NCBI RefSeq assembly: GCF_024636815.1
Contig: NZ_JAGXGF010000014.1
Coordinates: 1 to 36,225, forward strand
Length of the DNA: 36,225 nucleotides
Direction: 5' to 3'
Source of the DNA: Marivirga sp.
Lineage (GTDB): Bacteria; Bacteroidota; Bacteroidia; Cytophagales; Cyclobacteriaceae
Shown here: piece after piece, positions 7,647-16,553 of the stretch
How positions within the stretch are numbered: position 1 is the stretch's first letter
How the letters are laid out: each line of letters begins with the position of its first letter
Notes under the pieces: generated by a model
The model's input: the letters and a program-made list of their open reading frames with translations, nothing else
Told to the model about the DNA's origin: nothing
Database searches by the model: none
Program-made: the position numbers and the translations under genes

Positions 7647-9015
7647 CATAAGTCCATATTCTATAAAAGATAAGGTCAATACTAACAAGTATCGATCCTT
7701 TGCTCTATTCAAAGAAATTAGGGCTGATAAAATTTTAAAGCGCCTACTCATTATTTTCTTCCTACTATTTCTGGGTGTTTCTTTTTTACCATGGACTCAA
7801 AATATACGTGGAAATGGACAAGTTACGGCTCTTTCCCCTTCTCATCGTCCACAGGAACTTAATTCTATGATCGATGGTAGAATTGAAGAATGGTATGTTC
7901 AAGAAGGTGATAGGGTAGAAAAAGGGGATACAATACTATTTATAAGAGAAATTAAAGATCAATATTTCGACCCTCAATTACTAGAGAGAACACAGGAGCA
8001 AATAACCGCCAAAAGACAATCTTTAGGTTTTTATCAGGAAAAAATTGAGGCGTTAGGTAGTCAAATAAACGCCATTGAAGATAATAGAGGTCTTAAATTG
8101 AGCCAAGCTAAAAATTATCTAAGGCAAGCAGAATTAAAAATTCAAGCCGATAGCATTGATTATGAGGCTGCTCAAATCAATTTAAACATTGCAGAAAAAC
8201 AATTAACTCGGCAGAGAGAACTGTATGATGAAGGCTTAAAATCTCTGACCGATTTAGAAATGAGGACTAACAAATTTCAGGAGTCTCTAGCCAAAAAAAT
8301 CAGTATGGAAAGCAAACTGCTCAGCAGTAGAAACCAATACTTAAATGCCAAGATTGAGTTGAATTCAATTTACAATGAGTATACTGATAAATTCCAAAAA
8401 GCTCGATCTGATTTGTTTTCTACTCGCTCAATGCTACAAGATGCCGAAGCCGAAGTTGTTAAAATGGAAAATCAATTAACCAATTACCAAGTTCGCTTTG
8501 GTTTTTATTATGTTCGAGCGCCACAAAATGGCTACATTACTCGAGCTGTAAGTACTGGAATTGGTGAAAACATTAAAGCAGGAGAGTCTTTGGTTTCGAT
8601 TATGCCTGCAGATATTGATTATGCGGTGGAAATGTACATTATGCCTAGGGACCTACCTTTATTTAATGTAGGTAATGAAGTAAGATTAATATTTGACGGC
8701 TGGCCTTCCATCGTTTTCTCAGGTTGGCCTATCATTACCTATGGAACTTTTGGGGGTGAAGTCGTTGCTATAGATCGTTTTATTAGCCCAAATGGAAAAT
8801 ATAGAGTTTTAATTGCTCAAGACCCAGAGGAGCCTGAATGGCCAGAAGCTTTGCGAGTTGGCGGAGGAACAAGTGGTTTAGCGCTATTGGATATTGTGCC
8901 TGTTTGGTATGAAATCTGGCGACAAATCAATGGTTTCCCACCAAATTTCTATACTCCTGAGAATACAGGACAATCTAGTGAAGAAAACAAATTTGAAGGA
9001 AAAACTAGAAAATGA
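7639..9015 (+). CDS. HlyD-family membrane fusion (adaptor) protein
   Basis: A cytoplasmic N terminus of about 33 residues is followed by one membrane helix (34-50) and a biotinyl-lipoyl-like segment (IDGRIEEWYVQEGDRVEKGDTI, about 77-98). A long periplasmic coiled-coil hairpin (about 115-290) and a second half-lipoyl motif with beta-barrel (RAPQNGYITRAVSTGIGENIKAGESLV) complete the fold. This is the standard plan for the adaptor joining an inner-membrane ABC exporter to a TolC-type channel. The gene overlaps the ABC gene by 8 bases and the channel gene by 4, so all three are translationally linked. The adaptor has no obvious lost motif. Confidence 0.9.
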   Translation: MLNISPYSIKDKVNTNKYRSFALFKEIRADKILKRLLIIFFLLFLGVSFLPWTQNIRGNGQVTALSPSHRPQELNSMIDGRIEEWYVQEGDRVEKGDTILFIREIKDQYFDPQLLERTQEQITAKRQSLGFYQEKIEALGSQINAIEDNRGLKLSQAKNYLRQAELKIQADSIDYEAAQINLNIAEKQLTRQRELYDEGLKSLTDLEMRTNKFQESLAKKISMESKLLSSRNQYLNAKIELNSIYNEYTDKFQKARSDLFSTRSMLQDAEAEVVKMENQLTNYQVRFGFYYVRAPQNGYITRAVSTGIGENIKAGESLVSIMPADIDYAVEMYIMPRDLPLFNVGNEVRLIFDGWPSIVFSGWPIITYGTFGGEVVAIDRFISPNGKYRVLIAQDPEEPEWPEALRVGGGTSGLALLDIVPVWYEIWRQINGFPPNFYTPENTGQSSEENKFEGKTRK

Positions 9016-10436
9016 TTATTAAATTTAAACATATAATCATTTCATTAAGCTGCCTGTTTTTATTTAACGATTCACTACAGGCTCAGGAAGCCTTGATTTC
9101 TGACCAACTAAGCGAACAGGAATTCCTTTCTTTGGTGATGGAAAACCACCCTTTAATTCAACAGGCTCAAAATCTACGAGAAATGGGAGATTTTGCTGTT
9201 TTGGCAGCAAAAGGAAATTTTGATCCGGAACTTTTTTCTAAAAATAAGCAAAAGTATTACGACCAAAAAAATTACTATCAATATAGTGAATCAGGAATCC
9301 GTTTGCCCACGAGAGCGGGAATTACAATTCAAGGTGGATATGATTGGACCGATGGAGAATATTTAAGTGATGAATCCCAATTGCCCGCTGCAGGACTTGG
9401 ATATCTGGGAGTGAGTGTGCCTGTTTTGCAGGGTTTATTTATTGATGACAGAAGAGCCGCACTTCAAAAAGCTTTTGTAGATAGAAAGGCCTTCGAAAAT
9501 GAAGCCCAGCTTCTGCTTATTGATATTTTACTAGAAGCTAGCAATTACTATTGGCAGTTTGCCAAGTTCCAATATCAAAAAAGAGTAATTGAAGATGCTA
9601 TTGAACTGGCTACTGATAATTTTGAAAACTATAAAACATCCTATGAGCAAGGAGACAAACCCGCTATAGATACTTTAGAAGCATCAATTCAACTGCAAAA
9701 TTTAACTATTCAAAATCAGCAATTAGAAGTTGGCTTAGCCAATGCCAAACTGAACTTATTTTCATTTCTATGGGGGCAAGAGCAGCCATTAGAAGAGTCT
9801 GAATTAAAAGCTTCCGCTATCAACAATATTTCTCAAAACAAAATAGACAGCCTCAGGGCTAGTCTACCAATCTTTATTCAAGAACATCCTGCAATTAGGG
9901 AAAGTGAATTTAAAATTCAGAGACTTCAAATTGAAAATCGTTTAAGAAGAGAAAAGCTAAAACCTAAATTAAATTTAGAATACAATCTCTTACAAGATCC
10001 TGCTGGAAACATCAATGAAATCCGTGGTTTGGACAATTACAAATGGGGATTAAATTTTAGTGTGCCATTATTTTTGAGGCAATCGAGAGGCGAGTTAAAA
10101 ATGAATGAAATCAAATTGGAGAACACCAATTTTGAATTGCAACAGAAGCAATTATCCATTCGCAATAAAGCCAGACAATACGAAAACACATTTGAAAATA
10201 TTGCCCAACAGTTGGATACTTATCTAAATATTGTGACCCAGTACGAAAGTTTATTGAAGGCAGAATTAAGAAAATTTGAAATAGGAGAAAGCAGCATTTT
10301 CTTAATTAACTACCGTCAGATGAGCTTGGTCAATGCCCGTATGAAATACATAGAACTTCAGGCTAAATACAGATTATATTATCGCCAATGGTTACACAGT
10401 TTGGGTGCTACGCCTGAATTATGGGTGAATCAATAA
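9012..10436 (+). CDS. TolC-family outer membrane channel protein
   Basis: An N-terminal signal peptide (cleavage near LQAQ, residues 22-25) precedes a 450-residue protein of largely helical, Gln/Glu/Lys-rich sequence. It has two repeated outer-membrane-efflux halves, visible as AKGNFDPELFSKNKQKYY / GWLNF-like strands and long helices around residues 150-230 and 355-440. TolC proteins form the trimeric outer-membrane exit duct of tripartite export systems. The start codon overlaps the HlyD-type gene stop by four bases (ATGA). It is the last gene of the TetR-ABC-HlyD-TolC operon; the asnB relic begins 18 bases downstream. Confidence 0.9.
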   Translation: MIIKFKHIIISLSCLFLFNDSLQAQEALISDQLSEQEFLSLVMENHPLIQQAQNLREMGDFAVLAAKGNFDPELFSKNKQKYYDQKNYYQYSESGIRLPTRAGITIQGGYDWTDGEYLSDESQLPAAGLGYLGVSVPVLQGLFIDDRRAALQKAFVDRKAFENEAQLLLIDILLEASNYYWQFAKFQYQKRVIEDAIELATDNFENYKTSYEQGDKPAIDTLEASIQLQNLTIQNQQLEVGLANAKLNLFSFLWGQEQPLEESELKASAINNISQNKIDSLRASLPIFIQEHPAIRESEFKIQRLQIENRLRREKLKPKLNLEYNLLQDPAGNINEIRGLDNYKWGLNFSVPLFLRQSRGELKMNEIKLENTNFELQQKQLSIRNKARQYENTFENIAQQLDTYLNIVTQYESLLKAELRKFEIGESSIFLINYRQMSLVNARMKYIELQAKYRLYYRQWLHSLGATPELWVNQ

Positions 10437-10454
10437 GCAAGAAAAAATATTAAC

Positions 10455-10550
10455 TATCTTCGCAGCATTTGTGGCATAACTGGAGTATTTGCTTTTAATG
10501 AAATTGGCAGGTTTAACATACCCAATATTTCTTTGGCTACGGAAACTATA
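10455..10550 (+). pseudogene. truncated relic of the asnB promoter and 5' end
   Basis: This segment matches 12069-12164, the -7 box and first 28 codons of asnB. The TATCTTCG box (10455-10462) and the 4-base spacer to the start are conserved, but the start ATG has become ATT (10467-10469). Of the other nine differing codons, seven are synonymous and two are Leu to Ile. Homology stops abruptly after codon 28 and an unrelated AT-rich stretch follows. The synonymous-biased divergence implies that the copy was once translated under selection, in the position directly after the TolC gene. Confidence 0.85.
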
Positions 10551-10625
10551 GTAGATAAACAACTAAACCTTTATAAATAAACCTAATCCTTAGAGTGGAA
10601 AAATAAAGTCGTTTCTTTTATCATT

Positions 10626-11804
10626 TTATCGAACGGGAGTTAAATGACTAAGGATTTCCAACTGTTTTTTATCCGCAATCAGATGGTTATAGTTGCTCCA
10701 GAATGACTCATTATATTCATATTTTTTTGATAACAAATCTTCGGTTTTTTGGATGGTGGCAGATTCTTGGAGTGGTTCCAATTGCTCTTTCAGGCCAGTA
10801 ACTAAAAAATTGGATGTATAATCATAAACTACTTTAGCATTTTTACTCTCAGCAGTCCATATACCATCAATAATAATTGCACTTAGCACTTGTTTGTTTT
10901 TGTAATCTTTAAATTTAACCACAATATCATTTTTTCTTCTATAGTTTTTGTAGCGAACGATTTGGTCATCAATTTTTCCCCAACCTTTATTGCGAACTTT
11001 ATTAGCTCCTCGTTCTGACAGCTTTGCATGAATCTCTAAAAAAGATAAATCTTCTGAATCGAGATACAGTTTGCCTTTATACTCACCATCTTTTGAATCG
11101 TTATAGAAACGAATTACATATACCCACTTATCGGAATAACTTTCTAATCCTATATATTCAAATTCTTGTTCAGTGAGTTTGAATTTTAACGGTCTGTAGA
11201 GTATGAAATGGGGGTTGGTAGCATCTTTTGTATTTTCAAATTCATCCATGCTTTTTCTGGCCTGATTAACCGCTATTTTAATGTCTTCATTTAAAAAGAG
11301 TGATCCAAAATGTTGAATGCTTAAATCCGCTTCAAAAAATCTTCCCCACTTGTCATTTTGTGCTCCATACTCACGATAAAATGCACTTAATTGAAGACTA
11401 TCTTGCCAATGATTACTGTCAAATATTTTTAGGGCTTTCGTTACTGAATCTTTTGCATTGAACATACTAGGAGTTACCCTTATCTCCTTTAACACCATCT
11501 CATTATTACTTAACCTAAAGGTATCAAGCTCCATTGTTTGACTAATGGCGGTCATGAATGTTCCCTCACCGACATGGGAAATTAGTAATGAATCTGATTC
11601 TGAATCGAGATTGATTTTGAAGTAGCCATCGAGATTTGTGATCGTGCCCCTTGCCTCATTTGATTTCAAACGAACTGTGGCATAGGGCACTGCTTCATTA
11701 TTCTCTGAAATCACAACACCTTGAACCGTAAATTGACCATTGGCATATTTAGGTATTAATAATCCGATCAGAATGATAACGGTAATTTTTCCTATTGAGA
11801 ACAT
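10626..11804 (-). CDS. CarboxypepD_reg-like domain protein, secreted
   Basis: A signal peptide (about residues 1-23, ending ANGQ) is followed by a carboxypeptidase-regulatory-like beta-sandwich (about 26-90: VQGVVISENNEAVPYATVRL, GTITNLDGYFKI). The C-terminal ~300 residues include KALKIFDSNHWQDSLQLSAFYRE and a beta-rich region, LYLDSEDLSFLEIHAKL. This is a frequent Bacteroidota envelope architecture, reminiscent of DUF5686-type proteins but without a predicted outer-membrane barrel. Function is unknown. The gene lies on the minus strand, wedged between the asnB relic and the intact asnB, so it marks the insertion or rearrangement there. Confidence 0.8.
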   Translation of the reverse strand: MFSIGKITVIILIGLLIPKYANGQFTVQGVVISENNEAVPYATVRLKSNEARGTITNLDGYFKINLDSESDSLLISHVGEGTFMTAISQTMELDTFRLSNNEMVLKEIRVTPSMFNAKDSVTKALKIFDSNHWQDSLQLSAFYREYGAQNDKWGRFFEADLSIQHFGSLFLNEDIKIAVNQARKSMDEFENTKDATNPHFILYRPLKFKLTEQEFEYIGLESYSDKWVYVIRFYNDSKDGEYKGKLYLDSEDLSFLEIHAKLSERGANKVRNKGWGKIDDQIVRYKNYRRKNDIVVKFKDYKNKQVLSAIIIDGIWTAESKNAKVVYDYTSNFLVTGLKEQLEPLQESATIQKTEDLLSKKYEYNESFWSNYNHLIADKKQLEILSHLTPVR

Positions 11805-12068
11805 ATATTATTTAAATATTACAATTAATAGTAACTTATTTGATTAGTAAAAATTGCGAGGCACAATATAATTTATCAAATGCGCCTAAACAATTAGGAG
11901 AAAAGAAATAAATTAATGTCTTATAATTACATAAATCCACAACAGATGTTTTAGTAAAACAAACTAAACTTATCTGCTCATCATCATATAACAAAGTGAA
12001 TGCATATAGTCATTTTCTGTTTTGAGCTTCCTTCATAAAACCCTGTTACCAATCGAATAAATTTTGAT

Positions 12069-12076
12069 TATCTTCG
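12069..12076 (+). promoter_or_regulatory. promoter -7 box of asnB, apparently leaderless
   Basis: TATCTTCG, one base from the TAnnTTTG consensus, ends four bases before the asnB ATG. Transcription starting the usual few bases downstream would begin at or next to the start codon. The same box and spacing are retained in the relic copy at 10455-10462, which supports it as a functional element. No clear -33 TTG is present. Confidence 0.5.
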
Positions 12077-12080
12077 CAGC

Positions 12081-13976
12081 ATGTGCGGCATAACTGGAGT
12101 ATTTGCATTTAATGAAATTGGCAGGTTCAACCTTCCTAATATTTCCCTGGCTACGGAAACCTTAGAACATCGTGGTCCCGATTTTCAAAAAGTTTTTGTG
12201 GGTGATTTTGTGGCACTCGGCCATAGACGTTTATCTATTATTGACTTAAACCCTCAGGCAAATCAACCCATGTCAGCTGAAGATGGGCGTTTTCAATTAG
12301 TCTTCAATGGCGAAATTTACAATTACAAAAGCCTGCGACAGGATCTTGTTGGCAAGGGCGTAGGTTTTGAAACAGAATCTGATACCGAAGTTCTACTTAA
12401 ATTATTGATTCATGAAGGGAGAGATGGCCTTAATAAACTGAATGGCTTTTTTGCATTTGCTTTTTATGACCAGCAAAAGGAAGAAATCTTAGTCGCTCGT
12501 GACCGATATGGCATCAAACCACTTTATTATTTGGAAGATGAAGATCGTTTCATATTTGCCAGCGAACTTAAAGCCATCCTAAAATTCGGAATTGAAAAAG
12601 AAGTAGATACCAATTCGCTTTATACTTATCTGCAATTAAACTATGTTCCTTCTCCTATGAGCATGGTAAAAGGTGTTAAAAAATTGATGCCAGGTCAATA
12701 TGCAATGGTCAAAAAGAAATCAGTACAAATCAACTCCTATTATGAGTTGAAAAGCACTTTTGAAAATCCTTTTCAAGGCACTTATGAAGATGCTCAAAGC
12801 CAACTAAAAACCTTAATGGAAAAAGCAGTTGAGCGAAGATTGGTTGCAGATGTTCCCTTGGGCACTTTTTTAAGCGGGGGAGTTGATTCTTCTATTATTT
12901 CAGCTTTAGCTGCTAAAAAAGTAGAAGGTTTGCATACTTTCTCCATTGGATATAAAGGAAATTCATTTTTTGATGAGACTGAATATGCCAATGCTGTGGC
13001 GAAACACATTGGCTCCAAGCATCAAGTGTTTTCACTAAGCTTAGATGATTTATATGGCTACTTACCCAAAATGCTCAAAAGTCTTTCAGAACCCTTTGCT
13101 GACAGTTCTGCTTTGCCTGTTTATGCTTTAAGTCAATTGACGAAAGAAAATGTTACAGTCGCCTTATCGGGAGATGGAGCAGACGAATTATTTGCCGGCT
13201 ATAACAAACATGCCGCTTTGTACCGACTATGGCACCCGGGAGCAAAGGAAAAATTAGTAAATGCCTTAGGGCCATTGTGGAATCTATTACCCAAGTCCAG
13301 AAACAATCCTATTGGTAATTTAACCAGACAATTAAAGAAATTTGCTGATGCATCTCGAATCGATATCCAATCTCAATATTGGCTATTTGCAAGTTTACAA
13401 ACAACCAGAAAAGCAACAGACTTACTATCTAATGCTGTTTTAGAAAACATTGATTTTGAAGCCTTTGATTCATGGAAAGATCAATTGCTTTCAACGCTCA
13501 ATTCAACTTCCATCAATCAGTCTTTGCAACTCGATCAGGAGTTGGTTTTGCAAGGCGATATGTTACAGAAAGTAGACTTAATGAGTATGCAACATGCTTT
13601 AGAAGTTAGGGTTCCATTTCTAGATCATGAATTAGTAGCTTTTGCTAACAGTCTCCCAGAAGAATTCAAAGTAAATGGCAAAAGAAAAAAAATGCTTTTG
13701 CAAGATACCTTCAGAGATATTTTACCTGATAAAATTTATAATCGCCCGAAGCACGGCTTTGAAGTCCCCCTTTTAGACTGGCTGCGAAAAGACTTAAAAC
13801 AGGACATAGAAAATAATTGGCTGGATAAAGAGCGAATTGAAAAGCAAGAGGTTTTTGACTGGGAAGGCGTTAAGGCTCTAAAAAAGAAATTATATTCAAG
13901 TAATCCAGAAGATAGCCATGCTCACATTTGGGCCCTGATCGTTTTTCAAGAATGGTGGGAGGAGTATATGAACTGA
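12081..13976 (+). CDS. asnB: asparagine synthase (glutamine-hydrolysing)
   Basis: The enzyme makes asparagine from aspartate, ATP and glutamine. The N-terminal glutaminase domain starts MCGITGVFAF, with Cys2 as the nucleophile, followed by LGHRRLSIID and FNGEIYNY. The synthetase domain (about residues 230-630) has the ATP-pyrophosphatase loop SGGVDSS at 265-271, plus ALSGDGADELFAGY and EVRVPFLDHELVAFA. Length (631) is usual for the class B enzyme. The start is fixed because the Cys must follow the initiator Met. No Shine-Dalgarno sequence precedes it, in line with a leaderless transcript. Related AsnB-like proteins can modify other substrates, but nothing in the context suggests that. Confidence 0.95.
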   Translation: MCGITGVFAFNEIGRFNLPNISLATETLEHRGPDFQKVFVGDFVALGHRRLSIIDLNPQANQPMSAEDGRFQLVFNGEIYNYKSLRQDLVGKGVGFETESDTEVLLKLLIHEGRDGLNKLNGFFAFAFYDQQKEEILVARDRYGIKPLYYLEDEDRFIFASELKAILKFGIEKEVDTNSLYTYLQLNYVPSPMSMVKGVKKLMPGQYAMVKKKSVQINSYYELKSTFENPFQGTYEDAQSQLKTLMEKAVERRLVADVPLGTFLSGGVDSSIISALAAKKVEGLHTFSIGYKGNSFFDETEYANAVAKHIGSKHQVFSLSLDDLYGYLPKMLKSLSEPFADSSALPVYALSQLTKENVTVALSGDGADELFAGYNKHAALYRLWHPGAKEKLVNALGPLWNLLPKSRNNPIGNLTRQLKKFADASRIDIQSQYWLFASLQTTRKATDLLSNAVLENIDFEAFDSWKDQLLSTLNSTSINQSLQLDQELVLQGDMLQKVDLMSMQHALEVRVPFLDHELVAFANSLPEEFKVNGKRKKMLLQDTFRDILPDKIYNRPKHGFEVPLLDWLRKDLKQDIENNWLDKERIEKQEVFDWEGVKALKKKLYSSNPEDSHAHIWALIVFQEWWEEYMN

Positions 13977-14140
13977 TTTCTAAGCTAACTCGTGGATGGA
14001 CTTTTGGCAAAAGCGAAAACCCTTTGTGTTCTCGTATAATTTGTGATTAAAAAACCAGCTTTTTTAGAGGTCATATAATTAACGTGACTCCTTGTACTCA
14101 ACTACTCCTCCCTCTTATTTAATATTCCGCCATTTTCGTT

Positions 14141-14148
14141 TAACTTTG
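14141..14148 (+). promoter_or_regulatory. promoter -7 box for pheS
   Basis: TAACTTTG is a full match to TAnnTTTG, 31 bases before the pheS start codon. No strong TTG at -33 is seen. The preceding gap (13977-14140) holds no other clear feature. Confidence 0.6.
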
Positions 14149-14179
14149 TTTTTTAGGATAAAAACTGATTTGAAATTCA

Positions 14180-15205
14180 ATGTCTGAAAAGATAAAAGCA
14201 TTAAAAGCTGAGATATCAGCAGCCACGGCTAAAACTCAAGATGAGTTAGAGGCTTATAGATTAAAATTTATCAGTCGCAAAAGTGTGTTAGGTGATCTTT
14301 TTGCCGACATCAAAAATATAGCTCCGGAAGACCGTAAAGCTTATGGACAGGAAGTGAACGAAGTAAAGCAATTAGCAGAAGAAAAATTTAAAGAGCTCAT
14401 TGCCGGATTGGAAAGTTCAGATTCAGGTAGTAAATCCACGGCCCCAATTGACTTGACTCTTCCTCCCAATATTAATTTAGGAACTGTTCATCCTTTGACT
14501 TACATCCACAACCGCATAGTGGAGATTTTCCAAAAAATAGGTTTTAATGTAGCGGATGGTCCAGAAATAGAAGATGATTTCCACAATTTCACCGCTTTGA
14601 ATTTCCCAGAAAATCACCCCGCTCGTGAAATGCAGGATACTTTCTTTATTGAAAGCAATCCGGATATAGCTTTGAGAACGCATACTTCTTCTGTGCAAAT
14701 CAGAATAATGGAAAACCAGAAACCTCCATTTAGAACTTTAGCGCCAGGAAGAGTCTTCAGAAATGAAGCCATTTCAGCTCGTGCTCATTGCTTTTTCCAT
14801 CAAGTGGAAGGCTTTTTTGTGGACAAAAATGTTGGATTGGTGGATTTAAAACAGACTTTATATTATTTCGCAAAAGAGCTTTTCGGACAGGATACCAAAG
14901 TTCGTTTCCGCCCTTCTTATTTTCCTTTTACAGAACCAAGTGCGGAAATGGATATTTCTTGTAATATCTGCAAAGGCGAAGGCTGTAATGTTTGCAAATA
15001 TTCCGGTTGGGTAGAAATTTTAGGTTCGGGAATGATAGACCCGAATGTGTTAGAAAATTGTGGAATAGATTCAGAAGAATATTCAGGCTTTGCTTTCGGT
15101 ATGGGAATAGAAAGAATTGCCATGCTTAAATTTCAGGTTAATGATTTGCGTTTATATTCAGAAAATGATGTGCGCTTTTTAAATCAATTTAAGCATTTGA
15201 GTTAA
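14180..15205 (+). CDS. pheS: phenylalanine-tRNA ligase alpha subunit
   Basis: PheS is the catalytic class II subunit of the alpha2-beta2 enzyme that charges tRNA-Phe. Its N-terminal coiled coil (about residues 1-85) is followed by the catalytic core: THTSSVQIR, the motif 2 region GRVFRNEAISARAHCFFHQVEG, FRPSYFPFTEPSAEMDI, and motif 3 GFAFGMGIERIAML near the C terminus. A four-Cys insert (CNICKGEGCNVC, about 258-269) in place of the usual short loop is likely to bind zinc; this form recurs in Bacteroidota PheS. Length (341) is normal. pheT is not adjacent. Confidence 0.96.
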   Translation: MSEKIKALKAEISAATAKTQDELEAYRLKFISRKSVLGDLFADIKNIAPEDRKAYGQEVNEVKQLAEEKFKELIAGLESSDSGSKSTAPIDLTLPPNINLGTVHPLTYIHNRIVEIFQKIGFNVADGPEIEDDFHNFTALNFPENHPAREMQDTFFIESNPDIALRTHTSSVQIRIMENQKPPFRTLAPGRVFRNEAISARAHCFFHQVEGFFVDKNVGLVDLKQTLYYFAKELFGQDTKVRFRPSYFPFTEPSAEMDISCNICKGEGCNVCKYSGWVEILGSGMIDPNVLENCGIDSEEYSGFAFGMGIERIAMLKFQVNDLRLYSENDVRFLNQFKHLS

Positions 15206-15226
15206 TCAAAATCGATTCAGAAAATT

Positions 15227-16084
15227 ATGAAATTGAAAGACATCAAAAGCATAGGAATAGTAGGAGCAGGAACCATGGGTTCCGGTATTGCTCAAATGAG
15301 TGCTATGGCCGGTTACCAAACTATCATATTTGATATTCAAGAAGCTGCCTTGGATAAAGCCAAAACTGCTGTTACCAAAAATCTCGAAAAAGGAATTGAA
15401 AAAGGCAAAGTAACTCAGGAACAAAAGGGGGCTTGTCTTCAAAACATTAGTTTCCTTTCTAATTTGGAGGGACTGAAAGCAGATGTTATCATTGAAGCAG
15501 TTGTGGAAAAACTGCAAGTAAAAATTGATATCTTCAGTCAGTTGGAAAAAATTAATTCCAAAAATACGATTTTAGCAACTAATACTTCCTCCATTCCTAT
15601 CACACAAATTGGTGCTGGGCTTCAAAACCCTGAAAGATTGGTTGGCATGCACTTTTTCAATCCTGCCCACATTATGAAATTAGTAGAGGTTATTTCTGGA
15701 GCTGCTACAAATCCTGAAATTGCAGAAACCACCAAGGCGTTGGCAGAAAAAATGGGTAAAAAAGCTGTGATGGCAAAAGATTCGCCTGGTTTCATCGTTA
15801 ATCGTGTGGCTCGGCATTTTTATGTAGAGTCCTTAAAGATAGCGGAAGAAAATGTAGCCGATTTCGAGCAAATTGACAGATTAGTGGAAAGTTCGGGGTT
15901 TAAAATGGGCCCTTTTAGGTTAATGGATTTAATAGGTGTGGATACTAACTTTTCAGTAACCAAGTCTATGTTTGAATCCTTTTACTATGACAGCAAGTTC
16001 AGACCAAGCAGAATACAACAACAAAAAGTGGATGCCGGACACCACGGAAGAAAAAGCGGCAAAGGTTTTTATGACTATAATTAA
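15227..16084 (+). CDS. 3-hydroxybutyryl-CoA dehydrogenase family protein
   Basis: This is an NAD(P)-dependent 3-hydroxyacyl-CoA dehydrogenase. The N-terminal Rossmann domain opens with IGIVGAGTMGSGIAQ (about residues 9-23), followed by EAVVEKLQVK and ATNTSSIPIT. The catalytic VGMHFFNPAHIMKLVEV segment supplies His and Glu, and DSPGFIVNRV starts the dimerisation domain. Its length (285) matches stand-alone Hbd/PaaH enzymes of butanoate, beta-oxidation or phenylacetate pathways; which one is not determined. The gene lies 21 bases after pheS with no promoter between, and its end overlaps the next lipoprotein gene by 14 bases. Confidence 0.92.
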   Translation: MKLKDIKSIGIVGAGTMGSGIAQMSAMAGYQTIIFDIQEAALDKAKTAVTKNLEKGIEKGKVTQEQKGACLQNISFLSNLEGLKADVIIEAVVEKLQVKIDIFSQLEKINSKNTILATNTSSIPITQIGAGLQNPERLVGMHFFNPAHIMKLVEVISGAATNPEIAETTKALAEKMGKKAVMAKDSPGFIVNRVARHFYVESLKIAEENVADFEQIDRLVESSGFKMGPFRLMDLIGVDTNFSVTKSMFESFYYDSKFRPSRIQQQKVDAGHHGRKSGKGFYDYN

Positions 16085-16535
16085 GAAATTATCTTTTCTA
16101 TTAATTTTCCCTCTAGTAATGCTTTTAGGCTGTGCGGAAGAAAATCCGGAGGTTTTTGTGGATGAATTACCTCTACCAGATCCTTTTCAATTATCTCTCA
16201 ATCTGGATTTGGTAAGCTACCAAAGTTTGCAATTTGAAAAAAATGTTGTTTTACCAGATGTTGGTTTAAAAGGTGTAATAGTAGTTAAAAGAGCAGAAAA
16301 TGATTATGCTGCTTTTGAAAGAACCTGTCCTTATGAGCCGGAAAAAGAATGTTCTATCATTTCCATGAATGCAGGCCAACAATATTTGGAATGTGAATGT
16401 GGAAATTCATTTTATAATTTAAGTGGTTACCCTACCAATAGCCCTTCTCCCAGAAAATTAAGGGAATATTTTACCAGTCTTTCTGGAAGAAATTTATATA
16501 TCGACAATACTATAGTGAATAGTCAGAATAGGTAG
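16071..16535 (+). CDS. Rieske-like lipoprotein lacking the histidine ligands
   Basis: The ATG at 16071 gives a clean lipoprotein signal (MTIIKKLSF..., lipobox LLGC, Cys21); upstream starts add a shadow of the hbd reading frame. The 154-residue product resembles a Rieske [2Fe-2S] domain: CPY at 86-88, C94, then CECGNSF (108-114) and SGYPTNSPSPRKLREY. In true Rieske proteins the pattern is C-x-H and C-x-x-H; here the two His positions are Tyr88 and Gly111. A cluster with normal ligation is therefore unlikely, and the four remaining Cys could form disulfides. It overlaps the dehydrogenase gene by 14 bases. Its role is unknown. Confidence 0.75.
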   Translation: MTIIKKLSFLLIFPLVMLLGCAEENPEVFVDELPLPDPFQLSLNLDLVSYQSLQFEKNVVLPDVGLKGVIVVKRAENDYAAFERTCPYEPEKECSIISMNAGQQYLECECGNSFYNLSGYPTNSPSPRKLREYFTSLSGRNLYIDNTIVNSQNR

Positions 16536-16553
16536 AAGTATCTTTTTCCTAAA

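Noticed and set aside
14047-14063. A-run/T-run hairpin after asnB as a terminator
   Set aside because: The stem is only A-T pairs around a 5-base loop with no GC part; too weak to call.
15206-15517. 103-codon minus-strand open frame antisense to the hydroxyacyl-CoA dehydrogenase gene
   Set aside because: The forward frame has clear Rossmann motifs; the reverse product has no recognisable features.
15972-16070. N-terminal extension of the Rieske-like protein
   Set aside because: The added residues are an out-of-frame reading of the dehydrogenase 3' end; ATG 16071 begins a proper lipoprotein signal.
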